Shown in pieces: positions 9,599 through 18,317 of a stretch of DNA of 64,000 nt. Position 1 is the first letter of the stretch. Every line of letters begins with the position of its first letter. The notes below the pieces were generated by a model. That model was given only the letters and a program-made list of their open reading frames with translations. It was not told where the DNA came from and searched no databases. The position numbers and the translations under genes are program-made. The DNA comes from Caldilinea sp. CFX5 (lineage in GTDB: Bacteria; Chloroflexota; Anaerolineae; Caldilineales; Caldilineaceae), in assembly GCA_021405325.1 (NCBI GenBank), contig QWII01000010.1:62001-126000 (forward strand), read 5' to 3'.

Positions 9599-11980
9599 AT
9601 GAGTGAAAATGGACAGCTCCCAAACCCTGTTCGTTATCCCGGCATCCCCAACACGTCTGACGGCAGCGGTACGGTCAGTTGGGTGGAGACCAACATCACC
9701 CAGGGCGCGTGCGCCTATCCGATTACGTCGTCGACGGTGATGGGGTCAAACTATGCAGAAGCCGTTGCCAACGGCAAGACCAATTTGTGGGGAGATCGGT
9801 TAATTTTTATGGAGCCGGAGAGCGAACACTCCTCTGCCTCGGCGGCGGAAGGGTTTGCGGTGGCCGGCGGTCGTGTTACCAACTTTACCTCGGGTCAGGG
9901 CTTGATCCTAATGAAAGAGGTGTTGTATGTTATTTCGGGCAAGCGCCTGCCCATTGTCTTCCACATCGGCGCGCGCGCCCTCACCAGCCACAGCTTGAAT
10001 GTCCATGCCGGTCATGATGACATTATGGGCGTGGCCGACACCGGTTGGGGCCTCATCATCGGCAAGAACGCGCAAGCTGCCGGCGATCTGGCCTTGATTG
10101 CCCGCCGCGCCGCCGAGGATACGCAGACGCCTTTTATGAATGCCCAGGACGGCTTCTTGACCACCCACACCATTGAGAATGTGGTGCTGCCGGAGCCGGA
10201 ATTGATGAAAGAGTTTATCGGCAAGCCGGAAGACAAGCTGATCAACCTGATGAACCCGGCCATTCCCATGATGTCGGGCGTGGTGCAAAACCAAGACAGC
10301 TACATGAAGGGCAAGATCGCCCAGCGCTACTTCTATGACCGCGTCAAGCCGGTACTCAAGAGCGTCATGGATGAGTTTTACCAGTTGACGGGCCGCCGCT
10401 ATGATCTGGTGGAAAGCTACAAGATGGACGATGCCGAATATGCCATCGTCTGCATGGGCGGCATGGCCGAGACGGCGGAAGTCACCTGCGACTACATGCG
10501 TGAACAGATGAACATCAAGATCGGCGTCGTCCACGTGACCAGCTTCCGCCCCTTCCCCGGCCCGGAGATTGTCGAAGCCTTGCGCAATGTCAAAGCCTTT
10601 GCCGTCGTCGAGCGGTTGGATGTCCCGCTGGGGCAGAGCAACCCGTTGACGGCTGAGATCAAGGCCGCCTTTGCTGACGCCCTGGTTGGCACGCCCGACT
10701 ATCCGCGCGTCCAGCAGATGCCGATGGTCTACAGCGGTTCCGCCGGCTTGGGTAGCCGCGATGTGCGCCCCGGCGACTTTATCGCCATTGTCAAACACAT
10801 GATGAACGAAGGGCGCCGCTACTTCACCGTGGGCATCACCCATGAACTGGCGCTTGACAGCAGCTTTGACCCGGATGTGCGCCCGGCCGGCTCCTTCTCG
10901 ATGCGCGGTCACTCGGTCGGCGGGTACGGTTCCGTCACCACCAACAAGGTCATCGCCACCATCGTCGGTGACTTGTTTGACCTTTATGTACAGGCGTATC
11001 CCAAGTACGGCTCAGAAAAGAAGGGGTTGCCCACCACCTACTATCTGACCGTTTCCGAAGCGCCGATTCGCACCCACTGTGAATTGAACTTTGTCGAATT
11101 TGTGCCGCTCAACGACATCAACGCCTTTAACAACGGCAACCCGCTCAAGGGTCTGCAACCGGGCGGCACCGTCTTTGTCCAGTCACCCCATACCGATCCG
11201 CAACAGGTATGGAACACGATCCCAGCCTACGCCCAACGCATCATCCGGCAGAAGGACATTCGCGTCCTCTACCTCGACGCCGCCGGCATTGCCCGCACGG
11301 TTGCTTCGTTGCCCGATCTGCAAGTGCGTATGCAAGGTATCGTGCTCCTAGGCGTCTTCCTCAAAGCGACGCCTTTCCTCGAACGCCGCCACATCAGCCA
11401 GGATGAGTTGATGACCGGCGTCGAGAAGAGCCTGCGCAAATACTTCGGTCGCCGTGGTGAGCGGGTCGTGCAAGATAACATGACCTGCGTGCGCCGTGGC
11501 TTCAGCGAGGTGCAGGAAGTGCCGCGCTCGATCATCAACCAGGTCCAGAGCAACGGCAAAGTTGTGAGCGACATCATGCGCCAGCGCGTCATCGCCTGTC
11601 GCCCCACCACCCCGCTCGCCAAGTTAGCGCAAGCGATGACCGACCAGGCCGTCAGCGCCATCTTTGTCGTGGACAACGAAGGCAACCTCCAGGGCGTGGT
11701 CAACAGCGCCGATCTGCAACGCGCCCAGAGCAATGGCAGCAATGGGAACGGCTACAGCAATGGCAATGGCAGCAACGGCCACCATGATTGGTCGGACCTG
11801 CCCAGCGAAACTATTATGAACCGCAATGTTGTCACCCTCACTGCCGGCGAATCGCTCCATGATGCGATGAAAAAGCTGGCAGACAATCATGTGCAACAAG
11901 CGGTGGTCGTACAGCGGGAAAATGGGCATCAGAAGCCCATCGGCACCTTGTCGGTTGCGGATTTGACGACTGTTGCGTGA
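9599..11980 (+). CDS. Pyruvate:ferredoxin/flavodoxin oxidoreductase, alpha-gamma subunit with C-terminal CBS pair
   Basis: 793 residues from ATG 9599, preceded by GGAGGT at 9585-9590; the frame extends upstream but no better start exists. It corresponds to NifJ domains I-III: pyrimidine-binding alpha domain with the ITSSTVMGSNYAE region, domain II, and the gamma domain with GHSVGGYGSVTTNK. Residues 655-793 are two CBS motifs (VVSDIMRQRVIACRP, then ETIMNRNVVTLTAGES) separated by a Ser-Asn-Gly linker. Classical PFOR lacks such a Bateman module, which normally binds adenine nucleotides; allosteric energy control is inferred. The beta subunit gene follows. Confidence 0.93.
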   Translation: MSENGQLPNPVRYPGIPNTSDGSGTVSWVETNITQGACAYPITSSTVMGSNYAEAVANGKTNLWGDRLIFMEPESEHSSASAAEGFAVAGGRVTNFTSGQGLILMKEVLYVISGKRLPIVFHIGARALTSHSLNVHAGHDDIMGVADTGWGLIIGKNAQAAGDLALIARRAAEDTQTPFMNAQDGFLTTHTIENVVLPEPELMKEFIGKPEDKLINLMNPAIPMMSGVVQNQDSYMKGKIAQRYFYDRVKPVLKSVMDEFYQLTGRRYDLVESYKMDDAEYAIVCMGGMAETAEVTCDYMREQMNIKIGVVHVTSFRPFPGPEIVEALRNVKAFAVVERLDVPLGQSNPLTAEIKAAFADALVGTPDYPRVQQMPMVYSGSAGLGSRDVRPGDFIAIVKHMMNEGRRYFTVGITHELALDSSFDPDVRPAGSFSMRGHSVGGYGSVTTNKVIATIVGDLFDLYVQAYPKYGSEKKGLPTTYYLTVSEAPIRTHCELNFVEFVPLNDINAFNNGNPLKGLQPGGTVFVQSPHTDPQQVWNTIPAYAQRIIRQKDIRVLYLDAAGIARTVASLPDLQVRMQGIVLLGVFLKATPFLERRHISQDELMTGVEKSLRKYFGRRGERVVQDNMTCVRRGFSEVQEVPRSIINQVQSNGKVVSDIMRQRVIACRPTTPLAKLAQAMTDQAVSAIFVVDNEGNLQGVVNSADLQRAQSNGSNGNGYSNGNGSNGHHDWSDLPSETIMNRNVVTLTAGESLHDAMKKLADNHVQQAVVVQRENGHQKPIGTLSVADLTTVA

Positions 11981-11984
11981 GACG

Positions 11985-12048
11985 TAATTCGTGATTCGTG
12001 AACATAAGTTAGGCACAATTCACGCAGCACGAATTACGAATCACGCTT
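11985..12048. repeat. Short inverted/direct repeat between the PFOR genes
   Basis: GTAATTCGTG and CACGAATTAC occur in opposite orientation with extra copies of ATTCGTGA/TCACG around them. A small hairpin within the operon could separate translation of the two subunits; function unknown. Confidence 0.55.
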
Positions 12049-12072
12049 CTTTCCAAGGGAGATTTTATACAA

Positions 12073-14076
12073 ATGGCTGGACCCATTTTTCTGATTGATG
12101 AAGATGTTACAACCGCGCCGGGCGCCAACGGTCATGCGAATGGAGCAAATGGTGCGGCGAAGAGCAATGGCAGCAGTGATGCTAGTTGCGATGTTGCCGG
12201 TTCGCTCTTTGAATTGGATCTGCTGGCCTATACGCGTGATTTTAACGAGCGGGTGATCAGCGCCTATAACGAGGGCGATGATGATCGCTTGCCGGCGGAT
12301 ATTAGCGTCGCCCGGTCGTTGATTCCGGCGGGTACTGGTGTGCTGCGCGACTTTTCCTATATTGCGCCGGAGATTCCTGAATTTGACCACAACAACTGTG
12401 TTGGTTGTATGACCTGTGTCACTGAATGTCCCGACACGGCCATTCTGGGCAAAGTGGTCGAGCCGTCGGTGTTGGATCTGGCGTTGCAAAATGAGAACGG
12501 TCAGGCGGAGTGGTTACGCCAGCAATGGGCCGTCACCAACAAGTTCTACACCGTGCCGGAGAAGAAGGAAGCCGGCAGCGGCGGCTACTTCGGCATTTTT
12601 ATCGACCCGACCAAGTGCAAAGGCTGCGCCGAGTGCGTCCAGGTCTGCGCCGACTTGGGCTACAATGCCTTGAAAATGATCAAAAAGGAAGATGAGACGG
12701 TGCCCCAATACGGCCACGCCTTCAACTTCTTCCGCAACCTGCCCCACACGCCGGAACGCTTTATCAGCGACCGTGTGCTGGTTGACATGATGTTGGCTGA
12801 TCGCAGCTTGCTCTATGTGGGTGGCGCCGGTTCGTGCGCCGGTTGTGGCGAAGCGACGGCATTGCGCATGTGGATGGCCGCGGTCGCCTTCCAGTCGGGC
12901 AAGGAGAACATCGGCATCATCAACTCCACCGGCTGCACCACCGTCTATGGCAGCACCTACCCCTACAACCCGTGGGGCGTCTCCTGGACCAACTCGCTCT
13001 TTGAGAATGGCCCGACCGACGCGATGGGCGTGCGCGCCCGCTGGGATCAACTGGGCTGGACCAACAAGAAGCTCTGGGTCATCGGCGGCGACGGCGCCAT
13101 GCTCGACATCGGCTTTGGTTCGTTGAGCCGCATGTTAGCCAGCGGCATGAACATCAAGGTCCTGGTGCTGGACACGCAAGTTTACTCCAACACCGGCGGT
13201 CAATCGTCCACCGGCACCTTCACCGGCCAGGCGACCAAGATGAGTCCGCATGGCACGGTGGAGACGGGCAAGTCGGAAGCGCGCAAGGAGATCGCCCAGA
13301 TCGCCATGATGCACCCAAATGTCTATGTGGCCCAAACCACAGCGGCGCACATGAATCACTTCTATCGCGTCTGCATGGAAGCCAACGAATACGACGGGCC
13401 GGCGCTCATCAGCGTCTTCACCACCTGTCAGCCCGAACATGGCGTCGGCGATCACGAAGCGTCGCAACGGGCCAAGATGGCGGTCGAAAGTCGCGCCTTC
13501 CCGCTGTTGGTCTACGATCCGCGCAAGGGCGAAACCGTGCGCGAACGGCTCGACCTCAAGGGCAACCCGAATATGAATGACGACTGGGCGGTTGACATGA
13601 AGACCAAACAGGCGATCACCTTTATCGACTTTGCCCGTGGCGAAGGGCGCTTTGCCAAACACTTTGACAAGCAAGGCAACCCCAGCGAGATGTTGCAGGG
13701 CGCCACGCGCGACCGTCTGGCAAACTGGCGCTTGTTGCAAGACCTGGCCGGTATTCGCAAAGAGGCCACTAAACCCGCCCCTGCCGCCGCCAAAGCAGCA
13801 CCAGCAGCGGAGAAGCCGGTCGCCGCGCCGGCCCCGGTCAGTGGCAGCGCCGCTGATCGCATTGCCCAGGCCAAAGCCATGGCCGCCGCCAGAGCGGGCA
13901 AACCGGCCCCCACCGCGGAAGCGCCTGCTGCACCTGCACCAGCGCCGGTCGTTGCCGAAAGCGCCCCAGCCGCCCAACCCGGCGCTGTCCTCCCCGGCAG
14001 CAAGGGGGCTGATCGGGTAGCCCAGGCCAAGGCGCTGGCCGCCAAAAAGAAAGCCGAAGCCGAAGGCAAGGCGTAA
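12073..14076 (+). CDS. Pyruvate:ferredoxin oxidoreductase, ferredoxin-beta (TPP) subunit with Ala/Pro-rich tail
   Basis: 667 residues. An N-terminal Gly/Asn/Ala-rich stretch (17-38) is followed by two 4Fe-4S motifs: CVGCMTCVTECP (109-119) and CKGCAECVQVC (182-192). The TPP-binding beta domain begins CAGCGEA (255-261) and contains GGDGAMLDIGFG and the YSNTGGQSS loop. This is NifJ domains V-VI. With the alpha-gamma protein it oxidises pyruvate to acetyl-CoA and CO2 and reduces ferredoxin. Residues about 565-667 form an Ala/Pro-rich tail with ADRIAQAKAMAA and ADRVAQAKALAA, a repeated motif resembling those of RnfC tails. Confidence 0.93.
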   Translation: MAGPIFLIDEDVTTAPGANGHANGANGAAKSNGSSDASCDVAGSLFELDLLAYTRDFNERVISAYNEGDDDRLPADISVARSLIPAGTGVLRDFSYIAPEIPEFDHNNCVGCMTCVTECPDTAILGKVVEPSVLDLALQNENGQAEWLRQQWAVTNKFYTVPEKKEAGSGGYFGIFIDPTKCKGCAECVQVCADLGYNALKMIKKEDETVPQYGHAFNFFRNLPHTPERFISDRVLVDMMLADRSLLYVGGAGSCAGCGEATALRMWMAAVAFQSGKENIGIINSTGCTTVYGSTYPYNPWGVSWTNSLFENGPTDAMGVRARWDQLGWTNKKLWVIGGDGAMLDIGFGSLSRMLASGMNIKVLVLDTQVYSNTGGQSSTGTFTGQATKMSPHGTVETGKSEARKEIAQIAMMHPNVYVAQTTAAHMNHFYRVCMEANEYDGPALISVFTTCQPEHGVGDHEASQRAKMAVESRAFPLLVYDPRKGETVRERLDLKGNPNMNDDWAVDMKTKQAITFIDFARGEGRFAKHFDKQGNPSEMLQGATRDRLANWRLLQDLAGIRKEATKPAPAAAKAAPAAEKPVAAPAPVSGSAADRIAQAKAMAAARAGKPAPTAEAPAAPAPAPVVAESAPAAQPGAVLPGSKGADRVAQAKALAAKKKAEAEGKA

Positions 14077-14090
14077 TCCATTCCTTTGTC

Positions 14091-14163
14091 CCGTCGGGAC
14101 GGCTGAGTTTAGCCTTGAGAAAAAGATACTCCTATCTAAACTCACCTGTCCCGATAGGACAAA
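14091..14163. repeat. Imperfect inverted repeat downstream of the PFOR operon
   Basis: Arms of about 28 bp with about four mismatches: TTTGTCCCGTCGGGAC...GAGTTTAG pairs with CTAAACTCA...GTCCCGATAGGACAAA. The right arm ends in AAAAA rather than a T-run, so terminator function on + is uncertain. Confidence 0.65.
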
Positions 14164-14284
14164 AAGTAATCTTCCCTGCAATCTAGAGAATCGCCCAATT
14201 TCCCAATCAACCAACGCCTACGCTAAAATTTGGTTTTTGATTAACCAATCCAATTTTAGCTAGATTCATACAAAGGAGAAACTC

Positions 14285-14707
14285 ATGGCTGTAAGCACAT
14301 CCTCGGCAACCTGGCAGGGCACCCTCAAGGAAGGGGCCGGTACGATGAAGGTGGGCGCCGGTCACTACGAAGGGCCGTTCACCTTTGCTTCCCGCTTTGA
14401 AGGGAGCAACAAAGGCACCAACCCGGAAGAACTGATTGGCGCGGCCCATGCCGGTTGCTATTCCATGTTCCTCTCGGCGTTGATCACCAACAATGGCCTG
14501 ACCCCCAAGCGCGTCCACACCACCGCCACCGTCCACCTGGGCGCCGGCCCGGCCATCAACAAGATCGAACTGAATTGCGAAGCCGAAGTGCCGGGTCTGG
14601 ATGCCGCCAAGTTTGACGAGCTGGCCGCGCAAGCCAAAGCCAATTGCCCGGTTTCCAAGGCGCTGGCCGGCGTCGGCGAAATTGTCCTGAACGCCAAGTT
14701 GGTCTAA
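14285..14707 (+). CDS. OsmC-family peroxiredoxin
   Basis: 140 residues, preceded by AAAGGAG. The two reactive cysteines lie at C58 (AGCYSM) and C121 (NCPVSKAL), the OsmC pattern; length is typical. The family reduces organic hydroperoxides with a thiol or lipoamide reductant in the cytoplasm. Its position directly after pyruvate:ferredoxin oxidoreductase, an oxygen-sensitive iron-sulfur enzyme, fits a protective role, though this is inference from context. Confidence 0.9.
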   Translation: MAVSTSSATWQGTLKEGAGTMKVGAGHYEGPFTFASRFEGSNKGTNPEELIGAAHAGCYSMFLSALITNNGLTPKRVHTTATVHLGAGPAINKIELNCEAEVPGLDAAKFDELAAQAKANCPVSKALAGVGEIVLNAKLV

Positions 14708-14721
14708 CACCACCATAAAAC

Positions 14722-14790
14722 AACAGTAAGACAGTAAAACAGTGGGACAGTCGTTCAATCACTGTCCCACTGTTTTACTGTCTTACTGTT
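14722..14790. repeat. Perfect 30-bp inverted repeat, 9-nt loop
   Basis: Arms 14722-14751 and 14761-14790 are exact reverse complements built from reiterated ACAGT/ACTGT units. It lies between osmC and the trans-sulfuration gene and could terminate or stabilise the osmC transcript; no T-tract follows. The internal unit repetition differs from the other hairpins here. Confidence 0.85.
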
Positions 14791-14822
14791 CCACTGGATG
14801 ATTGACGCACTGGACAGTATCC

Positions 14823-16031
14823 ATGACCCAGGAACACGCCCAACCCACCGGCCCCCGCTCCACCCAAACTGTTCACGCCGGCGAACGCCGCTTTCGCGCC
14901 CACCATAGTCTGACTGTACCGATTGTGCAAACGTCGGTTTATACCTTTGAAAAGACCGCGGATCTGCTCACTTATTTTGAAGAGCGCATGTTTTGGGATG
15001 AAGTCGAGCGCGAAGAGTATGGGCGTTATGGCAATCCCACCATTCGCGCCGTGGAGGCCAAGTTAGCCGCACTGGATGGCGCCGAGGATGCCGTGTTGGT
15101 CAGCAGCGGTATGGCGGCGGTCACCAACACGCTGTTGTTGTTACTGAAACAAGGCGATCACCTCATTCTCACTCACGATTGTTACCATCAGTCGCGTGAC
15201 TTTTGCACCAAGTTTTTGCCTAGTTGGGGTGTCGAAAGTACGGTTGTGCCTTGTGGCGATTGCGAGGCGATCGAGGCCGCCATCCGTCCCAATACCCGCA
15301 TGATTTATACCGAATCGCCGACCAACCCCTTTATGCGCTGTGTCGATTATGGCCGCGTGGTGGAGATCGCCCGTCGTCACAAGTTGCTGACGGTGGTGGA
15401 TGCCACCTTCGCCACACCGATCAATTGCCAGCCGTTGGCCTATGGCGTCGATCTGGTCATTCACAGCTTGACCAAATATCTGGGCGGTCATAATGATCTC
15501 ATGGCAGGGGCGGTGGCCGGCCCGATTCGGTTGACAACGCGCTTGCGGCAGGCCCAAGGCATGTTTGGCAGCATCGCCGATCCGCATGGGGCCTATTTGA
15601 TGTTGCGCGGCATGAAGACGTTAGCGCTGCGTATGGAGCGGCACAATGCCAATGGTCTGGCAATTGCCCGTTTCTTGGAAGAACAACCTCAGGTGCGGCG
15701 CGTCTGGTATCCGGGGCTGGCAAGCCACCCCGACCATGAACTAGCCAAGGCAACGATGCGCGGCTTTGGCGGCGTTGTCAGCTTTGAGATTGATGGCAAT
15801 GCGGAACGGGCCTACCGCTTTATCGATGCCCTTAAAATCCCCACCATCGGCCCCAGCCTAGGCGGCGTCGAAAGCATTATCAGTCCGTTGGCGATCATGG
15901 GCTATGCTGAATTGCCCGAAGAGGAACGGCTGGAGTTGGGCATTCGCGACGAGTTGGTGCGCTTTTGTATTGGTATTGAAGAAACCGCCGATCTGATCGC
16001 CGACCTGCGCCAGGCGCTCGCCCAGATTTGA
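14823..16031 (+). CDS. PLP-dependent trans-sulfuration enzyme (cystathionine gamma-synthase/lyase family)
   Basis: 402 residues from ATG 14823; the frame also allows TTG at 14802, which abuts the preceding hairpin. It shows the Cys/Met-metabolism fold: SSGMAAVTN binds PLP phosphate, VVDATFATP carries the PLP-contacting Asp, and [11 protein letters not shown] holds the Schiff-base Lys218. The C-terminal [11 protein letters not shown] loop is typical. Members make cystathionine from O-acyl-homoserine, or degrade cystathionine or methionine; sequence alone does not separate these. It has no metabolic partners nearby. The ribosome-binding site is poor. Confidence 0.9.
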   Translation: MTQEHAQPTGPRSTQTVHAGERRFRAHHSLTVPIVQTSVYTFEKTADLLTYFEERMFWDEVEREEYGRYGNPTIRAVEAKLAALDGAEDAVLVSSGMAAVTNTLLLLLKQGDHLILTHDCYHQSRDFCTKFLPSWGVESTVVPCGDCEAIEAAIRPNTRMIYTESPTNPFMRCVDYGRVVEIARRHKLLTVVDATFATPINCQPLAYGVDLVIHSLTKYLGGHNDLMAGAVAGPIRLTTRLRQAQGMFGSIADPHGAYLMLRGMKTLALRMERHNANGLAIARFLEEQPQVRRVWYPGLASHPDHELAKATMRGFGGVVSFEIDGNAERAYRFIDALKIPTIGPSLGGVESIISPLAIMGYAELPEEERLELGIRDELVRFCIGIEETADLIADLRQALAQI

Positions 16032-16141
16032 ACAGAGCGTAAAGCCAAGAAGATTCGCTGTCTCTGTTCGATTAAACGCCCTGAACACCGACCCAAACCG
16101 GCAGGTGCTCTTCCTTAGCTGTGTATATTTATTTGTCCAGA

Positions 16142-16462
16142 TTAGAATAACTCAACCTGTAAACGTGCTTGCACCTGTTGACTATAGGGGGTGACAGCAT
16201 AAAGCGATTGCAGTTGGTCAAAGTTGGCGTCAGGTTGTAATGTGAGGGAAGCGATCGTGTCGAGCAACTGGAGATCGGCGGCGGTCACATCTGCTTCGGG
16301 CTTGCTGATCAGTTCATGCCAGGCGTCCATGCCGACCAACTCGACTTTGTTGAGGGCGTCAAAGTCATGAAGCAGCGCATAGCGGACCATCGCCATGCCG
16401 CGGTCAGTCGGGCTATCGACAAAGATGTCGGGACCCGCCATCATAGTAATAGGCCGCTTCAT
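16142..16462 (-). pseudogene. Out-of-frame tail of the sigma-nucleotidyltransferase gene (or small overlapping ORF)
   Basis: A 106-codon frame overlapping the last 50 nt of the sigma-nucleotidyltransferase gene in another phase. The upstream protein ends VDEAAYYYDGGSRHLCR. Deleting one G from the run opposite 16434-16436 would make it continue DGGPDIFVDSPTDRGM into this frame. The added ~95 residues are helical and rich in acidic residues. The likeliest reading is a single gene split by a one-base insertion, a sequencing error or a programmed shift. No good ribosome-binding site precedes the internal ATGs. No family recognised. Confidence 0.6.
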
Positions 16463-17933
16463 CGACCGTGACCTGACTTTTGACGGTCAGGCGGATCGGC
16501 GACGGCACTTTCTGGATGATGCCCTTGTCGGCCAACCATTCATAGACGTTGCTGAGCGGTTGATTTTGCACCTGTTTCTGGAAATATTCTTCGATCTCAC
16601 TGGCGGTGCGGATGCCTTGCGCCTCTTGCAGATAGTCGAGAATCGGACTAAAGAGCAACAGGAAGTTCTGGTCGAGATAACAGTTGATCAGGTCGAGCGC
16701 CTGTTGGATGGTGGCTTCGTCCTTTTTGCCGTGGATCAGATCGTGATAAACCTGGTTAAAAAGGGTTGGATTGATCTTGGCCGCTTGTAGAATGACCTCG
16801 CGCCCGGTGATCTCGCCTTTGAGCAGCACTTCGATCTCGGCCAGATACTTGATGGTGTACATGATCCATAGGAAACTATACGAAACATCTTTACGGGTCA
16901 GCAACCACTTCTCCGCTTTTGCCAACGCCCAAAGCGCGCCGGCGCCGGAAACCATCAGGCGCAGTTGACGGTCGCGTGTGCCAACCGTCTGGGCGTTATG
17001 ATAGAGTTCGCGGATCGACTCATCGGTGGTGTAGATCAACGTACTCATGGCAAAGGCCGAGTGCATAAAGGTGCCTTGTAACGAGCCTTCGATCACGGCC
17101 TTGAACTTGCTGCGCGGCACCAATTCGGCGTGAATGTTGATGCCATTCTCCACCAGCGAGAAGTGGCGCATCGGCTTCTCATCGCGCCCGACCAACATAA
17201 TGTCGATGTCACTCTTGCGCCAGACGGTGTCGTGGGCCAGGCTGCCGTAGAGGATGGCGGCGAGGATGTAGCGGTCTTGTTTGACCTTGGCAATGAACGC
17301 ATCGAGCGCCTGGTTGTAGAGCGCCACCGTTTCGGCAAACTGTTCATTGCGCGAGGGGCGCTTCTCCTGCAAGGTATCGCGTACCATCTCTTCCATTCCT
17401 TCTCGTAATTTTTTACGGGCGTCAAAGAGCCGCTTCTTGACCGTCGTCACCGGCACTTCCAAAAAGGCGGCGATTTCATTTTGCGAATAATCACTGATAT
17501 AAAAGAGCGCCGTCACCATGCGCTCATGCTCCGGCAAGGCGCGGATGGCAGCGTAGACCCGGATCTGCCGTTCGAGCTGTTCATAGGCCAGGAAGGGGTC
17601 GCAATCCGGCGCCGGCACATCAAGGATGGCGTCGAGGGAGACCAGATCGAGCCGCTTGCCCCGTGTCATGCGGTTGCACTGGGTCAACACAATGCGCTTG
17701 AACCAGCCGGGGAAGGCTTCGGGAGTGCGCAACTGGTCGAGGTTGCGCCATGCACTCAGAAAGGCTTCCTGCGCAGCGTCTTCGGCCAGGTGAAAATCCC
17801 CCAAGACGGCATAGGCGCAACCAAAGGCGAGATCCTGAAAGCGCTGGACAATCTCGGCAAAGGCGCCCTGTTTTGCGGCGCGGGCCGCGCGTTCCGCCGC
17901 CGCCCTGGCGATCAACTGGGTAATGTCTTGCAA
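16413..17933 (-). CDS. ECF-type sigma-70 factor fused to a nucleotidyltransferase domain
   Basis: 506 residues from a TTG codon at 17933 with GAAGGGA upstream. Sigma region 2 is at 25-90 (DAAQEAFLSAWRNL) and region 4 at 125-180 (LPEHERMV, then YSQNEIAAFLEVPVTTVKKR). Residues 220-250 carry a nucleotidyltransferase signature, YGSLAHDTVWRKSDIDIMLV, with G230-S231 and D242-x-D244. A helical region continues to the end. ECF factors with accessory C-terminal domains are known, but this pairing looks unusual. It may sense a nucleotide or a modified target. A ~95-residue tail appears lost by frameshift. No anti-sigma factor is adjacent. Confidence 0.85.
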   Translation of the reverse strand: MQDITQLIARAAAERAARAAKQGAFAEIVQRFQDLAFGCAYAVLGDFHLAEDAAQEAFLSAWRNLDQLRTPEAFPGWFKRIVLTQCNRMTRGKRLDLVSLDAILDVPAPDCDPFLAYEQLERQIRVYAAIRALPEHERMVTALFYISDYSQNEIAAFLEVPVTTVKKRLFDARKKLREGMEEMVRDTLQEKRPSRNEQFAETVALYNQALDAFIAKVKQDRYILAAILYGSLAHDTVWRKSDIDIMLVGRDEKPMRHFSLVENGINIHAELVPRSKFKAVIEGSLQGTFMHSAFAMSTLIYTTDESIRELYHNAQTVGTRDRQLRLMVSGAGALWALAKAEKWLLTRKDVSYSFLWIMYTIKYLAEIEVLLKGEITGREVILQAAKINPTLFNQVYHDLIHGKKDEATIQQALDLINCYLDQNFLLLFSPILDYLQEAQGIRTASEIEEYFQKQVQNQPLSNVYEWLADKGIIQKVPSPIRLTVKSQVTVDEAAYYYDGGSRHLCR

Positions 17934-18068
17934 ACCGGCATCCCTTCTTTGTCAAGTGTGTAACCGAGCGATTTGTCTAACCGAACCATTGACGGATGAT
18001 CTATCGTGCTATTGTACAGAGCCATCGTAGCGCAAAAAAGATACTAGCGCCAAACGGGGGTACAGACG

Positions 18069-18128
18069 CTGATTCAGGAAACGCGGATCACCTCGCTCTC
18101 CGCCAATGATCGGCGTTTCCTGAATCAG
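18069..18128. repeat. Perfect 16-bp inverted repeat with 28-nt spacer
   Basis: CTGATTCAGGAAACGC (18069-18084) and its exact complement (18113-18128). The spacer contains a CGGATCA/TGATCGG-like imperfect inner repeat. Located between divergent genes. Confidence 0.75.
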
Positions 18129-18231
18129 TAACTGTAGTTCTACCCAAACAAAAGTAGGAGAAGCGATCAAGTTACCCGTAAGCATTGCACCGTTTTTTAT
18201 GAAATTGACAGGCTAGGCGACAGTTTTTCCA

Positions 18232-18260
18232 TTGAAAGGGGTGATGTAGCATGTTATACT
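18232..18260 (+). promoter_or_regulatory. Sigma-70-type promoter of the glycoside hydrolase gene
   Basis: TTGAAA (18232-18237), 17-bp spacer, TATACT (18255-18260), about 58 bp before the ATG at 18318. Close match to the housekeeping consensus. Confidence 0.6.
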
Positions 18261-18317
18261 GACCGCGGCGGCTTGACTTTACGGCTGCCAGTTTGCTGGC
18301 TATCCACAGGAAACCCT

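Larger units (their letters stand above)
17934..18317. other. Divergent intergenic region
   Basis: 384 bp between the sigma gene (-) and the glycoside hydrolase (+). It contains a perfect 16-bp inverted repeat at 18069-18128 and a good promoter at 18232-18260. Nothing coding is seen. Confidence 0.6.

Noticed and set aside
9908..10912. - strand frame of 334 codons within the PFOR alpha-gamma gene
   Set aside because: Antisense shadow of a well-conserved PFOR coding region; no recognisable domain of its own.
13135..14214. - strand frame of 359 codons opposite the PFOR beta gene
   Set aside because: Low-complexity Gly/Arg/Phe-rich shadow of the TPP domain and Ala/Pro tail.
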